Below are positions 47,193 to 59,192 of a stretch of 64,000 nt of DNA, piece by piece. The stretch lies in assembly GCA_945643635.1 (NCBI GenBank), contig CALZFC010000056.1, positions 1,671,001 to 1,735,000 on the forward strand. The letters are read 5' to 3'. A model generated the notes under the pieces. It saw only the letters and a list, made by a program, of their open reading frames with translations. It searched no databases and was not told where the DNA came from. Position numbers and translations under genes: made by a program. Positions within the stretch are counted from its first letter, which is position 1. Each line of letters begins with the position of its first letter. The DNA comes from Allodiplogaster sudhausi (taxonomy: Eukaryota > Nematoda > Chromadorea > Rhabditida > Diplogasteridae).

Positions 47193-49589
47193 GAGAGAGA
47201 GTGAAGAGCGAGATACGAGCAGGAACTAAACGTGTAAACGCATGCAAAAGCACTTATTCCTCTTTTGTTGTGGAGAGCGACCGTACTTGTGTACTCTGCG
47301 TTATTTGGGATTCGAGTACAGAGAAAAAGAGACAATTCAAGGAAACCTGTTCACTTTCCGTTGAACAAATGACTAGAAAAGCCAACGAAAACAAGATTTG
47401 AGCAAGTTGAAACCTTCTCAGTTCAGAAAGTGACTAGAATCTGCTAAGCAAACAGGATACAAGAGTACTGCTCATTAAATGGTCCTAGTTATTCGGGTTT
47501 TCTTCATTACTAATCACGGTAAATGTGATCTGCTTAGAGAGTAGGTCAAACTTGTTTGCAACAAAGATAAGGAAAGGAGTAAGATAGGCGAGGAAGGCAG
47601 AGGGACGATGTAATGTCAACCTGTTCAAATGACGAATTGGAAGAACTGCGGCGGGCAACTTCGCGCAGCTGCAGCCTTGACATACAAAGAGTACAGTTAG
47701 CCATTCCCTCTCTCACCTCATGCATGCTATCTCTCTCTCTCTCATGCATGCTATCTCTCTCTCTCTTTCTCTCTCTCATACATGCTATCTCTCTCACCTG
47801 TCTCTTCATTTATACTCGATCTCTTCCTACGTTTTCGCTTCGTCTGCGTCTCTCCTATTGCCAAATAAGTATTCCGTTGCATTTGAAAGTTGCTGGTCTG
47901 TGGCATGAAATGCGCGGGAGGATGGCATACACTAAGACAAAGAGAAAGAGAGAGAACGGAAGAGAAACAGAGAGAGAGAGAGAGAGTGAGAGAGAGAAGG
48001 AGAATTAACGAAGTAGAGCGAAAAATCAACGCAACACAAATCTTGGATATTAAGTGTTTTAACAAGTTCTGAAAAATTAAAATAATGATAAGGAATAATA
48101 GCACGGAGGGAACTTCTGTGTAAGTGTCATCTACAGCAACTAACTATAGATGCTAACTAAAACTAGAATACAGAATGGATGAGAGAGAATAGTAAGGGGA
48201 AGAGAAAAGAGGAGAGTGGACAAAGAAGCAGAGAAATGCCCGAGGCGATCTGTGCTACTACGTCATCATAGCAAAACAAGCAAGAGGAAGGAATGACAGA
48301 TCGAAAAACAGTTAGATGGACAAAGAGAGTGAGAGAGAGAAAGGGAGAGAGAGAGAGAGGTGAGTGAGGAGTCATTGTCGGTCGTTGATAAATAAGAAAT
48401 AATAAATTAATCACCTGGATTGAGTCAATTCGCTTTCTATATTCTTCGCCTTATCGCTTCCAATGGAAGTCCTAGTACAGGAATAAACCGAAGATGTCCT
48501 ACTGTAACAAACTCATTTGACCCGAAATACGTCATCCTACGTTCTGATCTAAACCATTTTCAGTGTTTAATGAATGGCGCTGTGCTCAGGAAAACATTCT
48601 CCGAGATGGTCATGACTATGAGTCAGCGACAGAAGAAAATCCATGACAAGCAGGCAGTGATAGAGAGAATACGAATAAGGTGAAGAGAACAATCTAGAGT
48701 AGGACAGAAAGAGACAGAGAGAGAGAGAGAGAGAAGGAGAGAGAGAGAAGGTTTTAGCATAAATTAAAGTATAGACAACTGATCTTACTAATATGTAAGT
48801 AGGACAGCATAGGATGTTAGTAGCTAATAAAGCAGGCAAGACGGATAAGAAGTCAACAACGAAAAGAAGAAAGAGCGTCAGTAGAAAATAGGGAAAGAAG
48901 GAATAGAGAGACGGGAGAGAGGCAAGAGAGACAGAGGGAGAGACGAAAGAGAGAGGGGAGAGAGGCAGAGAGGAAACAGAGAGGGGAGAGGGAAAGAGAG
49001 AGGGAGAGAGAGGAAAGCGGGAGAGAGAGAGGGAAGAGAGAGGGAGAGAAGAAAGAGAGAGGGGGAGCAGAGCGAGCAACCATAATGAGGAATGTGCGGG
49101 AATGTCGAGCCGAAAGAATGATGCGGGCCAAGGTCAAACTCGTGCCAGGGGGGTCGTGCCGCCGTTCAGAGTCCCCCTCCATAGCAAACCAGGGCGGAAC
49201 AAGGAATTCCAGAGGAGATGCCGCAGGCAAGGTCATGTCTTTTTCTCTCCTTCTCTCTTTCATTTCTCCCTCTCATTTCTCTCTCTCTTTATTATCATTT
49301 CTCTCTATATCTTTCTCACCTTCACTTTCTCTCTCCCCTCTTTTCCTTTTTCCAGAATAATTTCTTTATGTCGTGATCTTCCCGAATAGTCTTCTTGTCC
49401 CAGAGTCAAGGGATATCCGGGAACACGGGATATTTTTCATCAGAAGACACACTGGTGTCATTCACTTTGGTCGTAATCAGTCTAGCTCATCAGCTGTCAT
49501 GATGAAATTGCCCAACTTACTCATTCCATGAAAGCGTCTCGTAGTCTCATACAATAGTAAGCGAGAGAACGAGAGAAAATTGAAGTAGC

Positions 49590-49629
<40 letters not shown>

Positions 49630-50372
49630 AAGTGAGGGTGCATCGAAAGTAAGAGAATGGATGGATGACCTGAAGATTATTGGAAGAGTTGTATTCGGAG
49701 AAGTGGGCGTGGCTTGGGTAGAAGAGGCGGGTGCTAAGGGATCAGAAGGAAGAGAAGAAGAGAAAGAAAGAAGCAGCCTTTCTAGTAAGTAGAACGTACT
49801 TTAAGTTGGTAATCTTGGCAGAGCTCCCTTTTCCTTCTTTTCTCATCCTGTCCACTCCGTTTTCATCGCCTGCTCACAATCACCCGACATTGTTATTTTA
49901 AGCTAAATACATCTATCGCAGAATTTTGACTTGTTATTTCACTCATTCTCTTTCTTTTATTTCCTCTCTGTGATTGAAAGTGAAGCTCTAAGCGCAATCT
50001 CGATGTCATAAAGTCTAATGTGCCGATGTGCCCTGGGTTAAGCTGTGGACTAGCTGTCTTGTCTCTCTATCTCTCTCCTACTCTCTCTCTCTCTATTTCC
50101 CTTCTACTCTCTCTCTCTCTCTCTATCTATCTCTCTCCCATCTCTATCTCCCATTACCTCTTCTGTTCCATGCTCTCTCTCCTTATCTTTCTCTCCATGT
50201 CTCTCTCACTCTCTGTCCCACTCTTTCTTGCTTACCCTCTCTCCTGTCTTCCATACTCTTTTCTCTCTTGCCTAGTCCAGTTCAGCTGCTGCCTTTCTCG
50301 GTGAGACAACTCCCGCCTACGGCTCATCATGCCATCCTCGGTCTCACTGTTGCACACTCGCAACCCTCTCCA

Positions 50373-50419
<47 letters not shown>

Positions 50420-50825
50420 CGCCCATTCTTCTGTCCATCAGTGGCAACAGCTTCCCGCATTGTCCATTCACTTTCTCGCATTAGTTGAACGGATGCTTCG
50501 ACTGTCTTTCTCTGTCCTTGCAGGGAATGCTTCTCTCTTCTTCCTTTGCCTATCTTCATGTCCTTCTGACCTGTCATGTCTCAGCCTTCAAATAGTATCT
50601 CCGGTGCCCTTGAAGTGACCTCTTTCTCCCTCGTTTTTCCTTTCTTTGCTAGCTTTTGTACTCTCGTGTCAATCGTCCCTGAGGGGCAGAGGGCACAGCG
50701 CCCCTTCACCTTTACTCTTCCTCCTCTTTCTCCAATTCATCCTACAGTACCGCATTCCTTTTTCATGACCCAATGAATCTTGATGAGTCATGTATGTTGT
50801 GAGAAGTTAAGTTGCGTTGTTAAGA
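46297..50825. other. 4.5 kb of mostly low-complexity DNA, no supported gene
   Basis: GA arrays at 46490-46760, 46895-47212, 47940-48000, 48690-48750, 48890-49075 and 49570-49632; CT arrays at 47725-47800, 49240-49350 and 50060-50270, 50370-50415. Possible short exons with splice-like ends are at 47613-47690 (ATG, ends before a GT) and 49102-49229 (ATG, basic, SSRKNDAGQGQTRARG), but neither can be extended or named. Confidence 0.5.
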
Positions 50826-52003
50826 ATGCTTCCTGAGACTCCCTCTCCTCGCGCAGCCCTCGCCCTCTCTGATCTTCAGCCTCAAACTGGCACTAGCTCT
50901 TTCGGTGGACTCGGGGGAGGGTCCGGCAATTGGTGAGTACGCTCTTGCTCTTTTCTTCTTTCCATTGCCTCTCCGCGTTCTCTTCTACGCCTCTCTCCTC
51001 CCTCCATTGTGTCTCTATCTCTCTCTGTTCTCATCGTGTCTCTATCTCTCTCTGTTCTATCTCTCTCTTCCCTCTCCATTGTGTCTCTTCCTCTCTCTCT
51101 GTTACATGTCTCTCTTTCTCTCCTTTCTCCAATGTGTCTCTATCTCTATCTCTGTTCTCTCTCTCTCTTCTCTCTCCATTGTCTCTCCATCTTTCGCATT
51201 CTTAGGTCAACACACGGAGTTGGCGGCGTGGGCGGCGAAAACTTCAACGGCGGCATCTTCGGGCAACGCCAGCAGGTTCGGGTTCTTTTCTATTTCGTTC
51301 AAAAAAAAAATTGGATTTAAATCAGCTTGAGTATTATAGTAATAATAATAAATTACTGATTGATTAGACATCCCATTATATTTCCAGAAGTATATACTAC
51401 ATACACAGTTTTCATATTGTGAAAAGCAATACTCCTATTTTCACGAGATTTTTAAAAATGAATAAGTCTTAATTGTTTTCATTATTATAGTGGTTCAATG
51501 GGGCATTATCATTAATTAAAAAGAAATAGAATACTTTTCCTCGGCAGCATAAACTGAATGTCTCGTTAGTTGACGGCAGCCCAGCAAGTTTCTTCTCGTC
51601 TTTCCTACCTGCTTTCCCTCTTTCGATCTTTCACTCTCTTCCCACTTCATCTCTCTTAGGCAGTACAGAAAGGATATGGAGAGACCTATTCCTCCCTCAT
51701 CCTCCAACATCACTCTATTCCTTCACCCTCTTCCTGCTCTCTGCCTCTTTTCTCTCTCACTTTATCTCTCTCTCACGTTATCTCTCTCTCTCACTTTATC
51801 TCTCCCTCATTTTATCTCTCTCAGACTCTCTCTCTCTCCCTCACTTTATCTCTCTCTTTACGTGATCCCGACTTGGTTTCACCTCCCCTTCACTCCCCTC
51901 TTGATTTGCAGGATCAGTCACTCGATTCGTTGCTAAAGAAGAGGTCGGGAGGTTCTTCTTCGTGCTCCTGCAATTCGAGTCAAGGCGGACTGTTCGGTGG
52001 CAA
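50826..52003 (+). CDS. Gly/Ser-rich exons, unassigned; possible N-terminal part of the DB-module gene
   Basis: 50826-50932 (ATG; ends SSFGGLGGGSGNW across the splice) joins in phase to 51206-51275 (STHGVGGVGGENFNGGIFGQ then RQQ). A later exon 51912-52003 reads SGGSSSCSCNSSQGGLFGG. The composition suggests a secreted or structural low-complexity segment. It lies immediately upstream of the DB-module exons on the same strand; linkage into one gene is inference, since no complete in-phase path was found. Confidence 0.4.
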
Positions 52004-52019
52004 GTGACGAGTCAGTCTT

Positions 52020-52062
<43 letters not shown>

Positions 52063-52130
52063 TGTCTCTCTCTCTCTCTGTCTCTCTCGCTCTCTCTCTC
52101 TCCCCTCTCCCTCCCTCTCTCTCTCATTCT
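52020..52130. repeat. (CT)n array
   Basis: Almost pure CT between the exon ending at 52003 and an acceptor at 52139. Confidence 0.9.
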
Positions 52131-52790
52131 TGATTGCAGGAGTCCATCCTACGCTTCATCTAATAGTGATCTGTCTCATCTACTCCTCATTATCAACAGC
52201 AATATCCCTTGTTCACATATTCCTTGCAATCGTCTTCCGAATTCGAGTGGTCAACTGTTCTCCGCTGTACATCTCTGCTACTTTTCTTGCGAGTTGTGAC
52301 TTGCATCAAATGCTTTCATCCCGACCCTTCCCCATGATCCCTTTTTCCTTTCTCCCCTCCCTCTCACTTCTCTCCCTTCTCCTTCTGCCTCTTCTCTCTC
52401 ATTCTGCAATAACTCTCCCTCCATGCCATCAACTTCCCAAACTTCTTTGCTGCACCGAACGAGTTCTCGGTTAGCCAACAATTATTATCCCCTCCCAGTC
52501 GCTTCTAATATTCTAATATTTAAGAAAAATGCGCTGCTGGTTGCATTGATTATGTAACGGAGAAGTGTCCGCATAAGCTAGCGAAGATGGAAGGAATCGA
52601 GAAGATTTCTGAAGATGTCGTGACAGTGGCAGGGATGTACGATAACAAGAACGAAGTGAGCAGATAGGGAGCGAGAGAGTGAGAGAAAGAGAGAAAACGG
52701 ACAGAGAAGGAGAGTAAATAGGAAGAGAGTGGAAGATATCCAGAGAGGGAGCGAGGGGGGAAGACTGAGGGAGAGAAAGCTCTGTTTCAG

Positions 52791-52980
52791 ATGAATCTTG
52801 CCCCTGTGGGAGAGTACAAAACATCACGCCCCTCTCGTCTCGTGGAACTTCGTCGAGATCAAGAAATGCAAGTTGTTGAGGAAATCGAGGCAGAACTTCG
52901 CCGAGCACCCACCACTGGGGACATCCGCGCACTCAACCCTGCCTTCCCCATCACACAGGTTGCTTTCTCTCTCCTTCCCT

Positions 52981-53019
<39 letters not shown>

Positions 53020-53896
53020 TCCCTCTCTACTCTCTCAGTCTGTCCCTTCCTTCTCCCTTCTCTCTCATTCTCTCCCTCTCTACTCTCTCCCCTCTCTCCC
53101 TCTCTCATTCCGTCCCTTCCTTCTCCCTTCTCTGTCATTCTCTCCCTCTCTACTCTCTCAGTCTGTCTCTTCCTTCTCCCTTCTCTCTCTCTCTCCCTCT
53201 CTACTCTCTCCCCTCTATCCCTCTCTGATTCCGTCCCTTCCTTCTCCCTTCTCTCTCATTCTCTCCCTCTCTACTCTCTCCCTCTCTAAGTCCGTCCCTT
53301 CCTTCTCCCTTCTCTCTAATTCTCATCCTCTCTTACTCTCTCTCTCTTCTCTCCCTCTCTCCCTCTCTCAGTCTGTCCCTTCCTTCCCTCTCTCACTCTC
53401 TCACTCTCTACCTATGTTAAGGTGACGGATGCGGACCTGACGAGTGAGTGTGGGGTGTCGTCGTCCCGTCCTCCCTTCTCTCCTTGCCTCTCCCGTAAAT
53501 CTGTCGACGATCTCTTCCTCACTTGCTGCCAACAACATGTTAGTTCCACTCTCCTCTCTGCCTCCTCCCTCTCTATTCCCCTAGTCACTTCTCATTCTGT
53601 CGCGGGAGCAAGTGGCAAGACTGCCTATGCCAAGAATGCTCATGGCCTTGCCCCCCTCCCTTCAATGAAGAGAAATCCACTCTCATTGTCTAGCGTATAC
53701 CTCATTCCCGCCTCTCTCACCTTTGCATTCCTCCACGAAGTCCGGTCCATTCCAGGACTGATCACACGTGATTTGTAAATCTACGGTGCTGGATATAAGC
53801 CGGCTTGAGGAGGGGAAGGCATTTACTTTTCTTGTCTCTCTCTCTCCATCAACCTCTCTCTCTCTCTCCATCAACCTCTCTCTCTCTCTCCATCAA

Positions 53897-53927
<31 letters not shown>

Positions 53928-54918
53928 CCTACCTCTCCCAGTTACTCCACCTCCCTCTGCCTCTACCTCTCTCTTTCTCATTTCATTTTTTCAGTTATGT
54001 GTGTAAATATGTATGGAAAATTTTTGAAGGAGTGGAAGCGAGAATACATGAGAACACGGTAACTTGGGGAAAGATGAGATGTAGAGGGAAATAGAAAAAA
54101 TAATTATTTGAATGGAAGTAAAGACAAGATGTTTGTGATTGGTGTGAGATCCCTCCAGGTGCCTGCGAACTGCCATTCACTCTGCACATTCGAGCATCGG
54201 GAACATGTCGCTGCCGAACTGATCATCTCTGCTGTTCAGCAGGTACATACAATCTCTCTCTCTCTCTCACTCTCTCTCCCTTTATCTCTCGCTCTTTGAA
54301 TTTCGAATTACGAAGTAATAGGAGTCCATAATCCTTAGTAAATACATATGTATGTATGTATGTTTATAACAAAGAGTAAGAAGCTATTGTTTACATATGT
54401 GCATAGTATGAAAGAGTTTCACCGCGAACCATTTTTTTTCAGATATTGGAGAAAAAAATCCGAATTCCGATTTCAGAATTCCAAAATACATGGAGGACTT
54501 CCGAATTCCGTAAAGATGTTTTGATTTGAATGGCCCAGCTCTACAGTACGCACTGACCATTTCTTATCCCCTTCCAGGACGGTTGTGACTTGTCTCATCT
54601 CTCGAAGATCCTCTACTGTGCCAACCAGAATCGTGACAACCGTCCTTGTTGCGAGCAGCTTGGACTCGCTGGAACTGAACTCGGCGTTGGAGATCGGTAC
54701 TCTCTTTTCCTGTCCCTTCGTTGTCTGCCCTTCCTGTTCTTCTTCTCTGTCTTTCTCTGTTCTCTTCTCTAAGTTGCTGCTACAGTTGTCTCCGTCTCTG
54801 CAACGTGGCTTCCTCGGGTGATCGAGTGTCGTCCCTGGCCCGTGATGACTTGGTGTGCTTGTCCAATTGGAACGTGCTGATGTACTGTGCCCGTGCTGGT
54901 CTGCGCACTATCAACTGA
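52791..54918 (+). CDS. DB-module (nematode cysteine-rich) protein
   Basis: Secreted-type protein with the nematode DB domain. Exons: 52791-52958, 53422-53538, 54159-54242, 54578-54696, 54786-54918, all in phase. After a charged N-terminal part (VVEEIEAELRRAP) the first module has C(8)..PCLSRKSVDDLFLTCCQQH then VPANCHSLCTFEHREH; the next has DGCDLSHLSKILYCANQN, PCCEQLGL, GDRCLRLCN and a final CLSNWNVLMYCARAGL. The alternating C..CC..C..C spacing is characteristic. ATG 52791 follows directly on a TTTCAG acceptor-like site, so it may be internal and a signal-peptide exon may lie upstream. Function of DB proteins is poorly known. Confidence 0.82.
52965..53410. repeat. CT-rich minisatellite in DB gene intron 1
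   Basis: CT array with repeated GTCCCTTCCTTCTCCCTTCT units about every 60 bp (about 53044, 53110, 53168, 53234, 53293, 53377). Confidence 0.9.
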
Positions 54919-55093
54919 AGAAGCCTTCTCGATTCCTTCCATTCGCTCCGCCTTCCTTCTGCTCACTTTCATTTCTTACTTCGCTTCTCGAATTGTACAA
55001 TACCGATTATTGCATGCGCCGTCACTCGTTCGTTCTGCACTTTACTATTCATCTTGTTCTCACTCCTTCTCCTCTCTCTCCCGCTCTCTCCCG

Positions 55094-55134
<41 letters not shown>

Positions 55135-56083
55135 ACTTCTTCTCCATTCTCTCTCTCCCGCTCTCTCCCGCCCTCGCACTCTCTCTCTCTCTCTCACTCC
55201 TTCTCCATTCTCTCTCTATCTCTCTCCCGCACTTTCCTCTCCCCTTTCCCTTAGACCGCATCCGTCCCATAGATATCGGGTGCGCCCTTCCATGTTCCTA
55301 CGAGTCTGCACTGCTGCCACCCGCTCCCTGAATAATCGCAGTCTTTCTAACTAGTTGTGGTCTTTCCGTGCGAGACCGCAATTCCCTTATGAAGTACTGT
55401 ATTTTGCAAGCCGAAGTCTGTTGCAGCCACAGCTCCTTAATATGACTACTCCATGCCCCTGCCATAGTCCTAGAGAAGTAGCCTCTCCTGTCTCCCTTGG
55501 CACTAAGTGCTGTGTTCTGTGAGGCAATCCACTCCTTCAATGCAATTGTTCTCAAGTAGCCTTAGCTGCTGTAGATGAATCGGACTCGTAGATTCCCTGA
55601 ATTCAATCTCTTTTTTCACTGTGATTTCGTTTTCTTCACTATGCATTTCTGAATGATTCTTAGCTGTCCTCGACTATTCTATCTTATCATCATTAATCAT
55701 ATTCATATCCGCAATATAATTACGCGATAAATATATTACAACACGGATCTATTTGCATAATAACTACAAACGGGGACACTTCCTGAGAAGCTCGAGAGAT
55801 TTATTTTGTCCAATAGCGCTGTTATGGCACGTAAAAATGGCACATAAATTCGATTTAAATAATTGACGGGTAAGAAGAGAAAGAAATTAAGAAGAGGAGG
55901 AGAGAGGGAGCGAGAGCGACAGAGGGAGTGAAAGGGTGAGGTCCTTGCATTCAACGGCCCCGCCTACCATCTCTTCGTCTGCATCGGAGGCTGAAATGTT
56001 ATCTCTCTGGCTCCGCCCGTCGAGTGGGACTCCGCCCCTCGAAATGAGGTAACGGGACTCTAGCTCCGCCCCATCGAAAGAAG
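54919..56083. other. Intergenic region
   Basis: CT arrays at 55070-55225, then AT-rich DNA. A TTTATT at 55800-55805 could be the minus-strand poly(A) signal of the homeobox gene. No gene recognised. Confidence 0.5.
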
Positions 56084-56894
56084 CTAACCTTTCTCCTTCT
56101 TCGCCTGGTTAAGCTTCTCCTGCTTCCGAAATTTCGCGCGTCGATTTTGGAACCAAACCTAAATAAAAGCATGGCAAAGAAAAAGAAGAGAAGAAGAAGA
56201 AGAAGAAGACCTGCACTCTGGCTTCGGTTAATTCAATCCGCATGGCAAGATCCTCCCGCGTGTAGATGTCAGGGTAGTGAGTTTCGTAGAACGCACGTTC
56301 CAATTCCTGAAGGGAGCAGACAACAAAAGAGTGGGAATTGGGGAAGAGAAAGAATGCCTTCAATTGCGAGGATGTGAAGGTCGTCCGAATGCGACGCTGC
56401 TTCCTCCTTTCCGAAGGATTTCCGTGACCAGTACAGAGAGAGCCTGGAGGAAAGAGGAGACCGCATCAAATACACAGAAAGGGAGCGACTGTTACGACTG
56501 CCCTGAGCTTCATCGCAGAAATGTCCTCTTACCAACAAAAGAAGAGACTGGAAGTGCAGAGGCGACCAAAGTAGAAGAGGAAGAAGAGAGAGAAGGAATG
56601 GTGGAGGACGACGTTGTGATGGCAGATAACACGGAAGAGGAAGCGGAAGAAGTAGCAGTTCCCATTGAAGACGACTTCTATGATTTCTCTCGTTTGTTTC
56701 AAAGGCTGTGTACTCACATATAACATGATTATTTTACATTGCTTAAAGAATACCTGGTAGAGTTGGTAGTTGAAGAATGCTTGAAGAGGATCTGCTCCCA
56801 TGACAGGCACTCCATTACGGTATGGAGGAGGCATTCCATTCACTTGAGGACGAGGCATACTGTCATTCCAGAACTACATTCATTAAGAGAGAGG

Positions 56895-56980
<86 letters not shown>

Positions 56981-57230
56981 TAGGAGAAAGAATACGACTG
57001 AGGGAGTGGAAGAACGGCAGGTAGTAGAGAGATTGATATGCATAGAGAATGGGAAATAACGAATGAGTGTATGCTCACAAGAAAAAAAAACTGAAAATTC
57101 ATAGAGCACTAGCATTTTCGCCATAACTACAGATAGCAAGATGACCTGTGATAGGGAGTTGCGTATGTGGAAGTTGAAGAGTAGAGATGTGGTTGGCTCG
57201 CAGCTGAGACTGCCATCGAGTAAGGATTGC
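56084..57230 (-). CDS. Paired-like homeobox protein, PHOX2/CEH-17-like (5' incomplete)
   Basis: Transcription factor. Minus-strand exons: 57230-57146, 56859-56754, 56443-56358, 56306-56211, 56158-56084. The homeodomain spans the last three exons: [17 protein letters not shown] / [20 protein letters not shown]...TEARVQ / [15 protein letters not shown]. It has Gln at position 50 and is closest, from memory, to PHOX2/ARIX. Upstream exons encode Ser/Thr/Tyr-rich ([20 protein letters not shown]) and Pro-rich ([20 protein letters not shown]) sequence. The protein ends only eight residues after the homeodomain. The first homeodomain intron begins GC. The joint 56754/56443 is out of phase, so a small exon is missing between them, and the first exon is not found. 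Confidence 0.88.
56885..56985. repeat. (GA)n array in a homeobox-gene intron
   Basis: Reads CT on the strand of the gene, between exons 57146 and 56859. Confidence 0.9.
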
Positions 57231-58461
57231 CTAGAACAATCCAAAATGGCTCAGGATGGTTGAGGAACTGAATTTCCGCCAAATAATTCGTTCTCTTTCA
57301 TAGATTAAGTAGAGCAGATAAATAGCAACGGCGATAATGGAATGTATAAGATGAAGAGAAGAGTGCCTGCGGCAGCGAAGAAAGGATGGATTGTAGAAGA
57401 AGAGGAAGAGAGCTCTCCCACTCCCGTGCCAAGATAACTTCCGTATTCCATGAGTTGATAAGCAAGCGAGGAGCTTCAAAGGAACAGAAGATTGCTTTTC
57501 TTTCTCTCATTATCTCATAAAGACATGGAATAACACGGATAACTCATTCAGGAGAGTGAAACAGAATGTGGCCAAGCTGCCAGCTGATTGCTCTCTCATT
57601 GGATAAGCCGGACTTCCAGATAGGCCACGCCCACTTCTCACTCTATTTCTTCCTTTCTCTGCGCCGTCATCCCTCTCTATTTGGTACTGTAATCATGAGT
57701 ACATTTCCGAGAAGTCTTTCTGCAAGTCAAAGAAGGAGGTCACTTTATTTGTACGTTTCATTTCTCCAGATATGATGTGGATTACAAAAGCTTATGCAAT
57801 CGCAATAGCAGTGCTTCTTGGATATCGTATCCCTCAAGCAATCTCCTAATTGCGGGCCAGGCATCCCAAGGCTAGCACTAACACAATTAGCTGCAATCAA
57901 AGAGACAATGTCTGTGCCAGATTCTGCCAAGGCATCCCCTGGCTGACCAAACATGTCATCCTCTTCTCCGATCAATCCTCCATACTGTCGCTCTCTCAGC
58001 TTGTCTCGCTACCTCGCCCATCCCTTCAAGTGGCACTCAACAAATCGCCACACCTCCCCTAATTACCGCACGGATTAAACCCACACGTAGGGCCGATCCC
58101 CTTGACATCCAGATGTTAGTCACCACTTCTCTGTTATACATTTGTAGGTGAAATGGTTCGACATCTGTCTTTCCTTGACTTGTGAATGTCACCATTGCTG
58201 TGAAGAAAACTGAAAGGGAATGAATACATTTCCATATTTATTCATCAATATCATCCATCACACAGAAGCAATAAATACTACTTGCAGCTCTTCTATCTGA
58301 GATACAGAGAGTGCGGAGATCATGAGTTAGCCGAGAATAAGTGAACACGTGTACGGGTCAGTAGAAATATGCTGGAGATAGGAAAGGGCAAAAAAGGAAG
58401 ACGTGGAAAGAAAGGGACGAGAGGACAGAGAGCAAGGCAAGAGAGGAAGACAGTGCCAGCT
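57231..58461. other. Intergenic region with one weak minus-strand open frame
   Basis: 57745-57975 on the minus strand stays open with Asp/Glu, Gly and Cys (GEEDDMFGQPGDALAESGTD), not low complexity, but without ATG or recognisable family. A minus-strand AATAAA (TTTATT at 58237-58242) probably ends the RNF146-like gene. Confidence 0.4.
58237..58242 (-). terminator. Poly(A) signal of the RNF146-like gene
   Basis: TTTATT on the plus strand, 220 nt beyond the stop. Confidence 0.5.
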
Positions 58462-58705
58462 TCAGTTGGTGAGACGAACACCCGCGACACCCTTGACGTA
58501 GAGATTGGCTAGCTCGCGTGTGTCCTTCACTCGCATGAGGTTGCGAACCATCCCAGTGACCCGACCACCAACCACATCCAGACGGGTCTGAGTCATCGAG
58601 GAGAGGTCCATGCGGAAGCTGAAGCAGGAGAGAAGGAATGAGAAAGAGGCGGAGAGAGAGGGCACGTGAAGAGAGAAAGGGCACGTGAAGAGAAAGACAG
58701 AGAGA

Positions 58706-58752
<47 letters not shown>

Positions 58753-58816
58753 GGGGGGGGAGAGAGAGGGAGAGGGGGGTAGAGAAAGGGCACGTGAAGA
58801 GAAAGACAGAGAGAGC

Positions 58817-58871
<55 letters not shown>

Positions 58872-58942
58872 AGGGAGGGAGGGGGGGGGAGAGAAAGGGC
58901 ACGTGAAGAGAAAGAGAGAGAGAGAGAGAAAGAGAGAGAAAG

Positions 58943-58987
<45 letters not shown>

Positions 58988-59144
58988 GGAGAAAGGGCAC
59001 GTGAAGAGAAAGACAGAGAGAGAAAGAACGAGATAAAGGGCACGTGAAGAGACTGACAGAGAGAGAGGGAACGAGATAGAGGGGAGAGAGAGAGGGCAAG
59101 TGAAAAGAAAGATAGAGAGACAGACGCAGAGAGAGAGAGAGGGG

Positions 59145-59192
<48 letters not shown>

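Noticed and set aside
56277..56723. 148-codon plus-strand frame, acidic, opposite the homeobox gene
   Set aside because: It lies antisense over two confirmed homeodomain exons and starts at a non-ATG-supported context; the acidic composition is explained by GAA/GAG-rich intron sequence.
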